From a virus, in IMG/VR virus record IMGVR_UViG_3300025759_008402, positions 1 to 45,035 of that record: a stretch of DNA of 45,035 nt. One strand, given 5' to 3'. Made by a program: the position numbers and the translations under genes. Position 1 is the first letter of the stretch. The number at the start of each line of letters is the position of its first letter. This document shows, in pieces, positions 1-7,649 of the stretch. The notes under the pieces were generated by a model. That model did not search any database and had not been told where the DNA came from. It worked only from the letters and a program-made list of their open reading frames with translations.

Positions 1-791
1 TCAAACTGTTGTGGTTCATGATAGGCATTCTCCACACAATCAATTGGATAGCTCAGTCGTGCATTTGCTGCACCTGGATTTTCAACTACTAATGTATCAC
101 GAGATCTTGCAAGTTCAACAGCATCAAATATTGTTTTGTGTGTTTCTGGTGTTAAGCCTTCGCTTTTAGCATAACAACCTGTTTCGATCATTTCAATACC
201 TTGATCGTTCCAAGCAATTTCGTCGTCACCTATCAGTTTGTAATCGGGATCACTGCTCAGTGTTGTTTTACCAGTACCACTCAATCCAAACATCAAGTTG
301 GTTGTGTCGTTGTAGGTAAATGCACTGCAATGCATCGGCAGTATATCTTGTTCAGGTAATATAAAACTAATAATACCAAATGCACCTTTTTTGATTTCGC
401 CTAAAAATGTAGTGCCAGCAATCAACATCTCATTGCGATCCAAATGCACATAAATTTTAGGTTCGTCAATTTTTAAATCAGTGTTGTGCAGTATGATAAA
501 ATCTGCAGGTTTGCTTTTTGGTAGTACTGTAAACATGTTGCGCACGAATTGTGCATGTCTGTCGTCGTTGGTACAAACACGAAAACGTATGCCAGCACTA
601 ACAAATTCTAAATCATGTGCGTAGTTTTCCAAACTCCACATTTGATTGTAAAAAGCATCGTAATCAGACTGATTGCCAATTTTGTTGTACTTGGGTCTAG
701 TTAAATCTAAATGTTGTGTTTTGTCACCAAAAAAGTATTTTTTTTCTGGACTACGTCCCGTAGGAGACGTAGTAATTTCTATGTTAGGCAT
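1..791 (-). CDS. pckA: ATP-type phosphoenolpyruvate carboxykinase, 3' end outside window
   Basis: The product should convert oxaloacetate plus ATP to phosphoenolpyruvate, the entry step of gluconeogenesis. About 263 residues are visible and the gene runs off the left edge. Family motifs appear in order: GRSPEKKYF (residues 12-20; R13 matches the substrate-binding Arg of the E. coli GRSPKDKY motif), GEIKKG and MHCSA (metal/substrate Lys and His), the P-loop GLSGTGKTT with K175, LIGDDE (188-191), and ARLSYP with R245. The distance from K175 to D190 equals the E. coli K254 to D269 distance. Compared with the ~540-residue bacterial enzyme, about 50 N-terminal residues are missing and the segment before the P-loop is about 27 residues shorter. 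The HGW after LIGDDE is IAW here. The start ATG overlaps the upstream stop (TAATG), so the gene is translationally coupled. Identity is secure; activity is inferred from the kept residues. Confidence 0.88.
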   Translation of the reverse strand, partial: MPNIEITTSPTGRSPEKKYFFGDKTQHLDLTRPKYNKIGNQSDYDAFYNQMWSLENYAHDLEFVSAGIRFRVCTNDDRHAQFVRNMFTVLPKSKPADFIILHNTDLKIDEPKIYVHLDRNEMLIAGTTFLGEIKKGAFGIISFILPEQDILPMHCSAFTYNDTTNLMFGLSGTGKTTLSSDPDYKLIGDDEIAWNDQGIEMIETGCYAKSEGLTPETHKTIFDAVELARSRDTLVVENPGAANARLSYPIDCVENAYHEPQQF

Positions 792-1216
792 TATTCCTCG
801 AGTTCTACGGTTTCTATACTTCCGTCATCATATTCGATTTCCACGTATTTGGTTCCGTCATCTCTTGTTCTAGTAATTTTACTAATTGGCTCAGGTTCTT
901 GGCTAAATTGTTCTTCTAAATCTGGAACAATAGGTTCTTCAACCACAGGAGGTGGTGGAGGAGATGGTGGAGGGGGAGCAGTTTCTTTAATAATAGGCTT
1001 GGTGTCACTTAGTGGTTGTTGTTGTGGAGGTACACTAGCATTGTGATGTGCCACAGCGACATCTTCTGCTTTCATTTTAACACTACCATCTGTGTTCAGA
1101 CGATCACCGCGAGCATTCATTGGAACATTACCAACTGCTTTTACTTTTTCATTTTTTGCTGCAAGGGCAGCCATGTCTATTGTCATGCCTCGAGCAGTTC
1201 TAACTTTTCTACTCAT
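791..1216 (-). CDS. Proline-rich phage protein of unknown function
   Basis: The function is not recognised. The 141-residue product has a basic N-terminus (MSRKVRTARG), a central segment NVPMNARGDRLNTDG, a run of prolines around residues 80-92, and an acidic tail ending ELEE. The N-terminal style resembles small conserved proteins of marine T4-like phages; this is from memory and not tested. It overlaps the genes on both sides by a few bases, which fits a tightly coupled operon with the DnaE-like fragment upstream and pckA downstream. Confidence 0.7.
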   Translation of the reverse strand: MSRKVRTARGMTIDMAALAAKNEKVKAVGNVPMNARGDRLNTDGSVKMKAEDVAVAHHNASVPPQQQPLSDTKPIIKETAPPPPSPPPPPVVEEPIVPDLEEQFSQEPEPISKITRTRDDGTKYVEIEYDDGSIETVELEE

Positions 1217-1722
1217 CTCAGGAATTCCTTATAATCCAAATTGTATTTAATACTATCAATTTTATGTACACCAATTAGATACAATATGTAGCTTGAAACA
1301 CTGCTTCCTCTGCCAACTCCCCACAATATATTGTGCTGTTTTAGTTCGGTTACCATGTATACTAGAAATTGTAACATTGGCAGCATTTCGCGGTTTTTAA
1401 ATTCTTCAAGTTCTGCATATACTCTTTCACGTTGTTTCTGTGTGGTTATCAAGTTTAACAAATACTGCTCTATGTCCAGTGTTTTGTATTCTTCAGGCAT
1501 CCACCAATTGTTAGCATCTTTATAACTATACTTATCATTTGTTTCGGCTGGTGTTTCATAATCAATAGTATCGTCAAACTTGAACAGTGTACAAAAGTGA
1601 TTGTAACTGTCTATCTTTTCAGTGTCTTTGGTTATTACATATCTAGCACGTTTGCCTTCCAGCATGCCTTCTACTAGATCATTTTCATCTACTACTATTT
1701 CATTGAGTTGATTCATCTTCAT
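1213..1722 (-). CDS. Stand-alone DNA polymerase III alpha (DnaE)-like segment
   Basis: The C-terminal third carries WGVGRGSSVSSYILYLIGVH followed by a KID..KYNLD..EFLR pattern, which matches the DnaE/PolC segment GPGRGSAAGSLVAYLLGI...DPLRY.L.FERFLN near the polymerase active site. The rest of DnaE, including the catalytic aspartates that follow, is absent, so the 169-residue protein cannot be a polymerase by itself. It may be a free-standing nucleotide- or template-binding module, or a decoy for the host polymerase; both ideas are inference. The first ATG overlaps the upstream stop (ATGA). A second ATG two codons later sits behind AGGATGAAG and may be the true start. Confidence 0.6.
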   Translation of the reverse strand: MKMNQLNEIVVDENDLVEGMLEGKRARYVITKDTEKIDSYNHFCTLFKFDDTIDYETPAETNDKYSYKDANNWWMPEEYKTLDIEQYLLNLITTQKQRERVYAELEEFKNREMLPMLQFLVYMVTELKQHNILWGVGRGSSVSSYILYLIGVHKIDSIKYNLDYKEFLR

Positions 1723-1964
1723 CCTATATTTAACACATCATCGTCTGGGTCTTTGCCATCTTCTATTTTTTTCTCACGTTCTTTTTCCAATGATTGTATT
1801 TGGCTTTTAGCACTAATTTCAATACCAATTTGATCTAGTGTGTTTTGTAATTGACCTACAGCACCTGACATGCCAAGTTGATGTGCTTGAGAGATTTTTT
1901 GTCGCAACTCGATTTGTTTTTCAATTAGTTGCTCGATTGTAAGGTGTTGTAAATTTAAAAACAT
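1719..1964 (-). CDS. Small helical/coiled-coil protein
   Basis: This 81-residue protein starts MFLNLQHLTIEQLIEKQ and is predicted by eye to be almost entirely helical, with Leu/Ile heptads and a charged, Asp-rich C-terminus (DPDDDVLNIG). The function is unknown. I chose the ATG at 1964 because the longer reading from 1979 runs into the upstream hairpin. It sits directly downstream of a terminator and overlaps the next gene by 4 bases. Confidence 0.6.
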   Translation of the reverse strand: MFLNLQHLTIEQLIEKQIELRQKISQAHQLGMSGAVGQLQNTLDQIGIEISAKSQIQSLEKEREKKIEDGKDPDDDVLNIG

Positions 1965-1975
1965 ACTAAAATATA

Positions 1976-1995
1976 ACACGGGCCGAAGCCCGTGT
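1976..1995 (-). terminator. Hairpin terminator with UUCG loop
   Basis: A perfect 8-bp stem (ACACGGGC/GCCCGTGT on the minus strand) closes a TTCG tetraloop and is followed by TTATATTTT. It lies 10 bases beyond the stop of the PiT-like gene and should end that transcript. Confidence 0.8.
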
Positions 1996-2005
1996 CAACT
2001 GTTTT

Positions 2006-2977
2006 TTATAGTCCGTTAGGTAAGATAATATAGTGGATTGCTAATACAAGTGCCACTGATACACCTAGTCCAACCATCATTTTGCCAAAGTCTTTGGCAA
2101 CCAATGGAAAGATTGATTTTGTTTTTTTCTTACCGAAGTAAGTAGCCATAGCAAGTTCTCTACCTGCTAACAAGCCTACGAATACCCAAGTTGTACTCAT
2201 TGGAATATCGTTTAGTTCTTTGAAGAAGTACAAGCACAACCAATAGAACAAGTCAATCAGTGTTGCACTTCGTACATATCTTGTGTTGTGTTTTTCTAGT
2301 ACAATTTGTTGAATTTTACCGCCTCGTTCTCTAAACATAAAGAACAAGCCAGCAACAAATACAATACTAACCATAAGCATTAAGTCAACAGGCACTTCAC
2401 GTGGTAAGAACACAGCAATGTTTGCCATGTCATGACTTAGCCAAGTCCACCAAAGACCAGCAGTTGCAATCCATTGTGCAACTCGCCAGAAGTTTTTATT
2501 GCCTTCGCTTACTGGTTGTGTTTCATCATACCAGCGTCCAAAGAACTTGTGTATTGCAAACCAAATTACATATGCAAATGCGGCTGCAACACCATAGCCC
2601 ATGATAGATTTCATAAGCATTTTTTCTAATACAAATGTACTAGCAAAAACACTCAGTACCAAAAAGCTAGTTGATACAGGCACACCAAGCCTAGTAAGTG
2701 CTACTAGGATAGCAGGTGCTGCCGCATGATACCATTGCACTTCTTGCCAAGGTATTCTGTTTAGTCGTCCGTAACTGATGTCGCCACCATTTACACTCCA
2801 GCCATACCACAAGGTCGCAAGCAATACTGCACTTGCTGCCGCCCATAATACTTTGTAATTGAATCTCTCATTGTTTGATGCCATCCATGTACCGAGAGTT
2901 TGTACTGAATCGTTTGCTATAACTGCATACGCAGCCAGCAAGAAGCCTACTAGGCTCCATAGCGTGAGTAGTTCCAT
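2006..2977 (-). CDS. PiT/PHO4-like inorganic phosphate permease
   Basis: This 323-residue inner-membrane protein has about nine hydrophobic segments. Two short motifs sit where PiT (PF01384) carriers have their inverted-repeat signatures: ANDSVQTLGTW near residue 20 (compare GANDVAN..G) and GVPVSTSFLVLSVFAS near the middle (compare LPVSTTH.L.G). The second Asn-Asp signature of full PiT proteins is not evident, so the match is partial and the substrate is an inference. Phosphate uptake would suit phage growth in P-poor seawater. The start ATG at 2977 follows AAGGAGAAAGAA. The gene is flanked by terminators on both sides, so it appears to be a separate transcription unit. Confidence 0.6.
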   Translation of the reverse strand: MELLTLWSLVGFLLAAYAVIANDSVQTLGTWMASNNERFNYKVLWAAASAVLLATLWYGWSVNGGDISYGRLNRIPWQEVQWYHAAAPAILVALTRLGVPVSTSFLVLSVFASTFVLEKMLMKSIMGYGVAAAFAYVIWFAIHKFFGRWYDETQPVSEGNKNFWRVAQWIATAGLWWTWLSHDMANIAVFLPREVPVDLMLMVSIVFVAGLFFMFRERGGKIQQIVLEKHNTRYVRSATLIDLFYWLCLYFFKELNDIPMSTTWVFVGLLAGRELAMATYFGKKKTKSIFPLVAKDFGKMMVGLGVSVALVLAIHYIILPNGL

Positions 2978-3020
2978 TTCTTTCTCCTTGCTTGACGGCT
3001 TTACCCCGTCGCTCACAATA

Positions 3021-3050
3021 AAACGCCAGGCGGACTAGACCTGACGCTTT
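3021..3050 (-). terminator. Hairpin terminator after the BI-1 gene
   Basis: On the minus strand GCGTCAGG pairs with CCTGGCGT (two G-U pairs), extended by A-T pairs and followed by TTTTATT. It separates the BI-1 gene from the PiT-like gene. A second small hairpin (GACGG/CCGTC) follows in the leader of the PiT-like gene. Confidence 0.65.
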
Positions 3051-3070
3051 TACTTATATTAGAAATCACT

Positions 3071-3748
3071 TTACTCTCTATTTCCTAATAAATGCAGCAA
3101 CATTTGGAATAAGTTGATAAAGTTTAGATATAAGCTAATAGCAAACTGAATGCCGTAGCGTGGATCACCACCATGATTTACATAAATGTTTTTTGCATTT
3201 TGTGTGTCCCAAGCAGTTAAACCTGTAAACACAATTACACCAATGATACTGATTGCAAACTGCAATCCACTGCTTGCTAAAAAGATGTTTACTATCATTG
3301 CAATGATGATACCAATCAATCCCATGAGCAAGAAGTGTCCAAAACCTGTCAGGTCTCGTTTGGTTGTATAGCCCCAAAGACTAGCACTGAGAAATGTTGC
3401 GGCTGTAATAAAAAACACTTGTGCAATGCTAGCACCTGTGTATACAGCAAAAATAGGAGCAAGTCCTACACCCATGACTATAACAAATGTATAGTAGAAG
3501 TTTCTCAGTGTTGGATAACTCCAATTGCGTCCTGCAAAACTATACCACAAAATCATACCCAATGGAGCAAGTGCAAACAACCACAATGAGCCTGCCATTT
3601 GATAAAGCAGTCCGCTACTGTAAACAAACCATGCAACTGCTCCACTTACAGCCAATCCTGCCGCTGTGTGGTTGTACATATTAAGCATGAATTCACGCAA
3701 GCCTTCATCGTATAATTTTTGTTGTCTAAGAGCTTCAATACTCATCAT
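3071..3748 (-). CDS. Bax inhibitor-1/YccA family membrane protein
   Basis: The 225-residue product has seven predicted membrane helices and the usual BI-1 layout: a short cytosolic N-terminus (YDEGLREFMLNMYNHTAAGLAVSGAVAW), paired helices with short turns, and a near-terminal segment with FTGLTAWDTQ..K, matching the family signature F.GLTAYDTQKIK. Bacterial members are calcium-leak channels or modulators of the FtsH protease. In a phage it could affect membrane integrity or protease control of infection; that is inference. It is coupled to mazG by a 4-base ATGA overlap. Confidence 0.85.
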   Translation of the reverse strand: MMSIEALRQQKLYDEGLREFMLNMYNHTAAGLAVSGAVAWFVYSSGLLYQMAGSLWLFALAPLGMILWYSFAGRNWSYPTLRNFYYTFVIVMGVGLAPIFAVYTGASIAQVFFITAATFLSASLWGYTTKRDLTGFGHFLLMGLIGIIIAMIVNIFLASSGLQFAISIIGVIVFTGLTAWDTQNAKNIYVNHGGDPRYGIQFAISLYLNFINLFQMLLHLLGNRE

Positions 3749-4152
3749 AAATCACCTTCTTTTCTATTTTCACTGTAATAAACGTCAAAACTGCCGCCTG
3801 GATAACGACTTTCTAGTTTGCGTACATTTTCCGCAACTACTTCATTGGGATCCAGTTTCAATGCACGACATGCATTTACCCAATACCACATAATGTCTCC
3901 AAGCTCACGCTTCATGTGAAACACAGTGTCTTCATTCATAGGCTTGCCTTGGAATGTACATTTCTTTACAATCTCACTGAACTCTCCGCCTTCACTTGCC
4001 ATACCGATACTAGCTGTGAGTAGCAGTGCAGGATTTACTCCTTCGTCGCTGAGTGCAATCATTCTTGAATGCAATGCACCAAATGCATTACTTTCACTGC
4101 TGGTGACTTTTTCTACAAAGTCTTTGTACTTGTTTAAATCTACTTGTGACAT
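3745..4152 (-). CDS. mazG: MazG-like nucleotide pyrophosphohydrolase
   Basis: The 135-residue protein has the MazG fold signatures EGGEFSEI (compare EE..E..) in the first helix pair and ELGDIMWYWVNACRAL in the next, then NVRKLESRYPGGSF, the usual tail of single-domain phage MazG proteins. The acidic residues coordinate magnesium. Family members hydrolyse (d)NTPs to monophosphates; marine phage versions are thought to recycle nucleotides or change the host starvation state. Neighbouring aldolase and PRPP synthetase fit a nucleotide role. Confidence 0.88.
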   Translation of the reverse strand: MSQVDLNKYKDFVEKVTSSESNAFGALHSRMIALSDEGVNPALLLTASIGMASEGGEFSEIVKKCTFQGKPMNEDTVFHMKRELGDIMWYWVNACRALKLDPNEVVAENVRKLESRYPGGSFDVYYSENRKEGDL

Positions 4153-4467
4153 TTATACCTCTATATCTATTACAGCACCTTGCTGTATCTGTTGTTTTTT
4201 AAAAAATGCTTGTAATCTTAAATCTTCAAGAATATCTTTTATTTGATCTGATTTTTCATGCCATTTTTTTAACATGTCTATAGCAACTTCTGTTCTAGTT
4301 GCTTGGTCCACTACTCTAATTTTTTCTTTGTTAACTGGAGGAGCAATATTTTCACTATTAGCAAAAGGAAGTATACCGTTACTGGAAACACTTTTATCAG
4401 TATCAGAAAATGGCATCCTACTAGTAGGATCTAACATTTGCTGTTGCTTTACTATGTGTGTGTCCAT
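4153..4467 (-). CDS. Hypothetical protein
   Basis: The 104-residue product is not recognised. The N-terminal half is polar and low in predicted structure. The C-terminal half (VDQATRTEVAIDMLKKWHEKSDQIKDILEDLRLQAF) is strongly helical. It is joined to the aldolase by a TAATG overlap and to mazG by an adjacent TAAATG, so it is part of the same operon. Confidence 0.6.
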   Translation of the reverse strand: MDTHIVKQQQMLDPTSRMPFSDTDKSVSSNGILPFANSENIAPPVNKEKIRVVDQATRTEVAIDMLKKWHEKSDQIKDILEDLRLQAFFKKQQIQQGAVIDIEV

Positions 4468-5270
4468 TATGGTGTGTTTCCTGCTGCAACAATATCAGCT
4501 ATATTTTGACTGAGTTGTGCGTTAAATTCGTCATCACTTTGTGTAACCAGTAGTCCTTCGCTTAATCCTCTGCTAAAACTAGCAGTCATGTCTTGGTTTT
4601 GGCTCAGCCGCCTGCATGCTTCTTCAGTTGTGTACCCGCCGCTGAGACCAACAATTTTGTTTACTGTGTTATACATCAGCAGATCTTGATATAAATTTGC
4701 TTGTTCAGGTAGTGTTAATTTAAGTATAACACTACCGTTGAAATTATTCAAGTATTTTCCTAGTTTTCTTTTTAAACTCTTTTCTAGCGTCGATTTCTGT
4801 TCATGCTCTATCGGAACTTCTGGTTCGACAATTGGAATTAATCCACTATTGCTGATGTCTTGTGCAATAGCAAACTGTTGATGCAGAACATCATCTAGAT
4901 ATTTTTCACTTTTAACAATACTGCGCATTTTAGTACCAACGCACTTGTTTAGGTGTGCAAAATGTATCATATCAACCACATCAAAGTCTTTGAGTGTGCC
5001 GTCTTCTTCACAACCACTGTCAACTTTTAGTATTGCACGAATACCTTTTTTCTCTAGTACAGGAACTATTCCTCTGTCTACTGTATCTTTATAAAGTATA
5101 GCATGACTGATGTTATTGCTGTTGAAATCTGAATTAGCAACCATTCTCAATCGCATTGCATGCACAAGATCCATTTTATTTTCTTCTGTGTATTCTTGAC
5201 CATATCTTTCTAGTACGCCCCCTGTACTACCACCACTGTGATCCATTGCTGCAATAAATGTATTACTCAT
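4467..5270 (-). CDS. fda: Class I fructose-bisphosphate aldolase (FdaA-like)
   Basis: The enzyme should interconvert fructose-1,6-bisphosphate and the two triose phosphates through a Schiff base. The 267-residue product matches the bacterial FdaA type along its length: FIAAMDHSGGST at the N-terminus, VHAMRLRM, AILYKDT, LKVDSGCEEDG, VGTKMRS, LIPIVEPEV, and VILKLTLPEQANLY, where K184 is the expected Schiff-base lysine, then VGLSGGYTTEEA. It is shorter than typical FdaA (about 295) mainly at the N-terminus and after KVD. The ATG at 5270 follows CAGGAGAAACTT and overlaps the upstream HAD gene. With PEP carboxykinase and PRPP synthetase nearby it points to carbon flow toward pentose phosphate. Confidence 0.9.
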   Translation of the reverse strand: MSNTFIAAMDHSGGSTGGVLERYGQEYTEENKMDLVHAMRLRMVANSDFNSNNISHAILYKDTVDRGIVPVLEKKGIRAILKVDSGCEEDGTLKDFDVVDMIHFAHLNKCVGTKMRSIVKSEKYLDDVLHQQFAIAQDISNSGLIPIVEPEVPIEHEQKSTLEKSLKRKLGKYLNNFNGSVILKLTLPEQANLYQDLLMYNTVNKIVGLSGGYTTEEACRRLSQNQDMTASFSRGLSEGLLVTQSDDEFNAQLSQNIADIVAAGNTP

Positions 5271-5601
5271 AAGTTTCTCCTGTTTCACGAAAAAAGTTTT
5301 CACTCCAAAATGCTTTGTCGTCAATCCAAACATCATAATGTTCTTTTTTACCAACACTGAGCTCGTGATATTTTGCACCCCATTTATCCAATTGATTTTT
5401 AGTTAAATCAAGATAATCTACGCCGCTACTGATTCCTCGTGCTGTCATGTACTTGATCGTGTGTCCTTGATCATACAGTCTATTAACTTTAGCAATTCTA
5501 TCCATGTAAGGAATATGATTTGCATAATCTTTTTTACCACCGCTGTCGGGTATAATTACTTCTTGGCAAATTGTACCATCTATATCTATAACATATTTCA
5601 T
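5263..5601 (-). CDS. HAD-superfamily phosphatase
   Basis: The 112-residue protein begins MKYVIDIDGTICQE, the HAD motif I DxDGT with the nucleophile Asp6 and Asp8. Motif II is YMTARG near residue 53 and motif IV is VWIDDKAFW near the C-terminus. Small phage HAD proteins of this size remove phosphate from nucleotides, sugars or 3' DNA ends; the substrate is unknown here. It overlaps both prs and the aldolase gene, so a role in sugar-phosphate or nucleotide metabolism is likely. Confidence 0.75.
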   Translation of the reverse strand: MKYVIDIDGTICQEVIIPDSGGKKDYANHIPYMDRIAKVNRLYDQGHTIKYMTARGISSGVDYLDLTKNQLDKWGAKYHELSVGKKEHYDVWIDDKAFWSENFFRETGETYE

Positions 5602-6524
5602 TGGAATAAACTACTTACACTTTCTTCATTTGTGATTCTACGCATTGCTTCACCAAACAGTGGAGCAACACTTACTTGACGTATTTTTTTACTTGTTCCT
5701 GTATAAGGAATACTATCACTGACAACAAGTTCTTGTAAATTACTTGCATCAATTTTCTTTTGAGCGCCATTGCTAAGAACACCATGTGTGATATATGCTC
5801 TAACACTGAGCGCACCTGCTTCTAGAATTGCATCTGCTGCTTTGCACAGTGTACCTCCACTGTCAACAATGTCATCTACTAGGATAGCATGTTTGCCTTT
5901 TACATCTCCAATCAGTGCCATAACTTCAGCAACACCTGCTCGAGGTCTGCGTTTGTCAACAATAGCAATATCTCCGTGAAACATGTCAGCAAACTTACGG
6001 GCTCTTACTGCACCGCCAGCATCTGGACTTACAAATACACAGCCTTCTTCTTTGTTAATTTTAGATTCAATATCTTTAGCAAATACTACTCTACTAGTAA
6101 GATCATCTACTGGAATATCAAAAAATCCTTGTATCTGTCCTGCATGTAAATCCATTGTGAGAATTCTATCAGCGCCTGCTTTAGTAAGCAAGTCTGCTAC
6201 TAGTTTTGCTGTAATTGGTGTACGACTTGCACTTTTACGATCTTGTCTTGCATAACCATAATATGGAATTACCGTTGTGATTCTTCTTGCACTGCTACGC
6301 TTTGCAGTGTCTATCATAATCAACAATTCCATTAAACTTTCATTTACAGGAGAACAAGTGCTATTCACTAAAAAAACATCCTTGCCCCGGATGTTTTCTT
6401 TTACTTCTACACATATTTCTCCATCATTGAACCTGTTTAGATCTGCTGGTACGAGATCCACAAAACAGTGTTCTGCAACCTTTTGGGCAAAAGGCTGATT
6501 ACTGCTACCAGTAACGATTTTCAT
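5598..6524 (-). CDS. prs: Ribose-phosphate pyrophosphokinase (PRPP synthetase)
   Basis: The enzyme makes PRPP from ribose 5-phosphate and ATP for nucleotide synthesis. The 308-residue protein is full length and keeps the family motifs: FNDGE, VIPYYGYARQDRK (ATP-binding flexible loop), TMDLHAGQIQGFF, VFVSPDAGGAVRAR, and the PRPP-binding loop ILVDDIVDSGGTL. The ATG at 6524 (MKIVTGSSN) follows GGAGGCGCGA. The stop overlaps the start of the HAD gene. PRPP feeds purine salvage and de novo routes, which links this gene to guaC and nrdAB in the same genome. Confidence 0.95.
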   Translation of the reverse strand: MKIVTGSSNQPFAQKVAEHCFVDLVPADLNRFNDGEICVEVKENIRGKDVFLVNSTCSPVNESLMELLIMIDTAKRSSARRITTVIPYYGYARQDRKSASRTPITAKLVADLLTKAGADRILTMDLHAGQIQGFFDIPVDDLTSRVVFAKDIESKINKEEGCVFVSPDAGGAVRARKFADMFHGDIAIVDKRRPRAGVAEVMALIGDVKGKHAILVDDIVDSGGTLCKAADAILEAGALSVRAYITHGVLSNGAQKKIDASNLQELVVSDSIPYTGTSKKIRQVSVAPLFGEAMRRITNEESVSSLFQ

Positions 6525-6535
6525 TCGCGCCTCCG

Positions 6536-6841
6536 TTAAACTGCGAAACTTTCCCCACAACCACATGATGCAGTTGCATTAGGATTCTTTACGGTCAAAT
6601 AACTACCGCCTAATTCATTGATGTAATCCACTGTACAACCAAACACAAACATTTCAGCCATGGGGTCTAGAACTAGTATGTCCTCAAACACCGTGCCGTC
6701 TGGTTCATCAGTAAATGTCCATTCATACTGAAAGCCACTGCACCCGCCGCCTTTGACTGCCAAGTTTACAAACTTTTTATCGTGTTGCTTGGTCATGTTT
6801 ATCAAATAGTCTTTAGCTGATTCAGTAACTGTTAGTATCAT
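6536..6841 (-). CDS. A-type iron-sulfur carrier (IscA/SufA/ErpA family)
   Basis: The 101-residue protein has the three conserved cysteines of A-type carriers: GGGCSGFQY near residue 35 and SCGCGESF at the end. It therefore should bind and pass on Fe-S clusters. The acidic stretch TDEPDGTVFEDILVLDPMA is also typical. It overlaps the nuclease gene upstream and forms a group with a ferredoxin and a DUF59 protein. Clients may be host enzymes or phage-encoded metalloproteins; that is inference. Confidence 0.92.
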   Translation of the reverse strand: MILTVTESAKDYLINMTKQHDKKFVNLAVKGGGCSGFQYEWTFTDEPDGTVFEDILVLDPMAEMFVFGCTVDYINELGGSYLTVKNPNATASCGCGESFAV

Positions 6842-7260
6842 ATTTTGCCTTGTTCTGTTAGTATTTGTCGATTCTGCAAATGTTCCGCTTCAACATCGCT
6901 TTTAGCTTGACCATGATATCTTACTGCCATATGCTCCTCGATCATTTTTTCGTTGATGTTAGTACCTTCTGCCCATACTGTTCCTAATACTCTACCAAAT
7001 TTACCTTTTTCATTGTCCAGTTGAGTTGATATAATTATATTATCATTCAAATGTGCAATTAGCCATTCTTTGGCAAGTAATCCGAACTTCTTTTCTTCTA
7101 GGTCTCTAGTTCTACTCTCCGGTGTATCTATGCCCGCCATGCGGACTCTTGCTTCAAGCAACACATCAAATCCTAAATCCATTATACAATCAAATGTGTC
7201 ACCGTCAATGATTTTTACAATGCTTTTAACCCTATAGCTATAGGGACTTGGTTGCGTCAT
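6838..7260 (-). CDS. Staphylococcal nuclease-like (thermonuclease) protein
   Basis: The 140-residue protein has the SNase pattern IIDGDTFDCIMDLGF (Ca-binding Asp), ARVRMAGIDTPES (catalytic Arg and Glu), a helix EKKFGLLAKEWL, and GKFGRVLG (second catalytic Arg). All core catalytic residues appear to be present, so an active calcium-dependent nuclease is plausible. No signal peptide is seen, so it should act in the cytoplasm, perhaps on host DNA or RNA. Its paralogue at 28780-29127 has lost these residues. Confidence 0.88.
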   Translation of the reverse strand: MTQPSPYSYRVKSIVKIIDGDTFDCIMDLGFDVLLEARVRMAGIDTPESRTRDLEEKKFGLLAKEWLIAHLNDNIIISTQLDNEKGKFGRVLGTVWAEGTNINEKMIEEHMAVRYHGQAKSDVEAEHLQNRQILTEQGKI

Positions 7261-7292
7261 AATTTTCTCCTCTTACAGGAGTATTTATGGCG

Positions 7293-7649
7293 CTAGTCTC
7301 CTTTGCCGGATCTGCCACTGAAAAAATTACCCTTAACTTCGCCTTTGTATCCTAATTCAGGGTTGTATTCATCAGCCTCTGGTAGTGCATCTTTTTTGGT
7401 TGTAATGTTAGGCCACTTTTCTGCGTATTCAGTATTCATCTTTAACCAAAATTTATCTGCTTCCGTCATGTTAGTGTCTGGCTTGATAGCATCCGCAGGA
7501 CATTCTGGTTCGCATACACCACAGTCAATGCATTCATTGGGTTTAATAACCAACATGTTTTCGCCTTCGTAAAAACAGTCCACTGGACAAACTTCTACGC
7601 AGTCTGTATACTTGCACTTGATACAAGCATCATTCACAATGTATGTCAT
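7293..7649 (-). CDS. fdxA: FdxA-like 7Fe (3Fe-4S/4Fe-4S) ferredoxin
   Basis: The 118-residue protein matches alphaproteobacterial ferredoxin II almost throughout the first 60 residues: [21 protein letters not shown] (first cluster set) and [12 protein letters not shown] (second set). The C-terminal extension ([33 protein letters not shown]) is also normal for FdxA. It carries single electrons and could supply Fe-S enzymes or a reductase of the host. Such close likeness to host-type FdxA suggests acquisition from an alphaproteobacterium. It overlaps the next gene by 4 bases. Confidence 0.93.
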   Translation of the reverse strand: MTYIVNDACIKCKYTDCVEVCPVDCFYEGENMLVIKPNECIDCGVCEPECPADAIKPDTNMTEADKFWLKMNTEYAEKWPNITTKKDALPEADEYNPELGYKGEVKGNFFSGRSGKGD

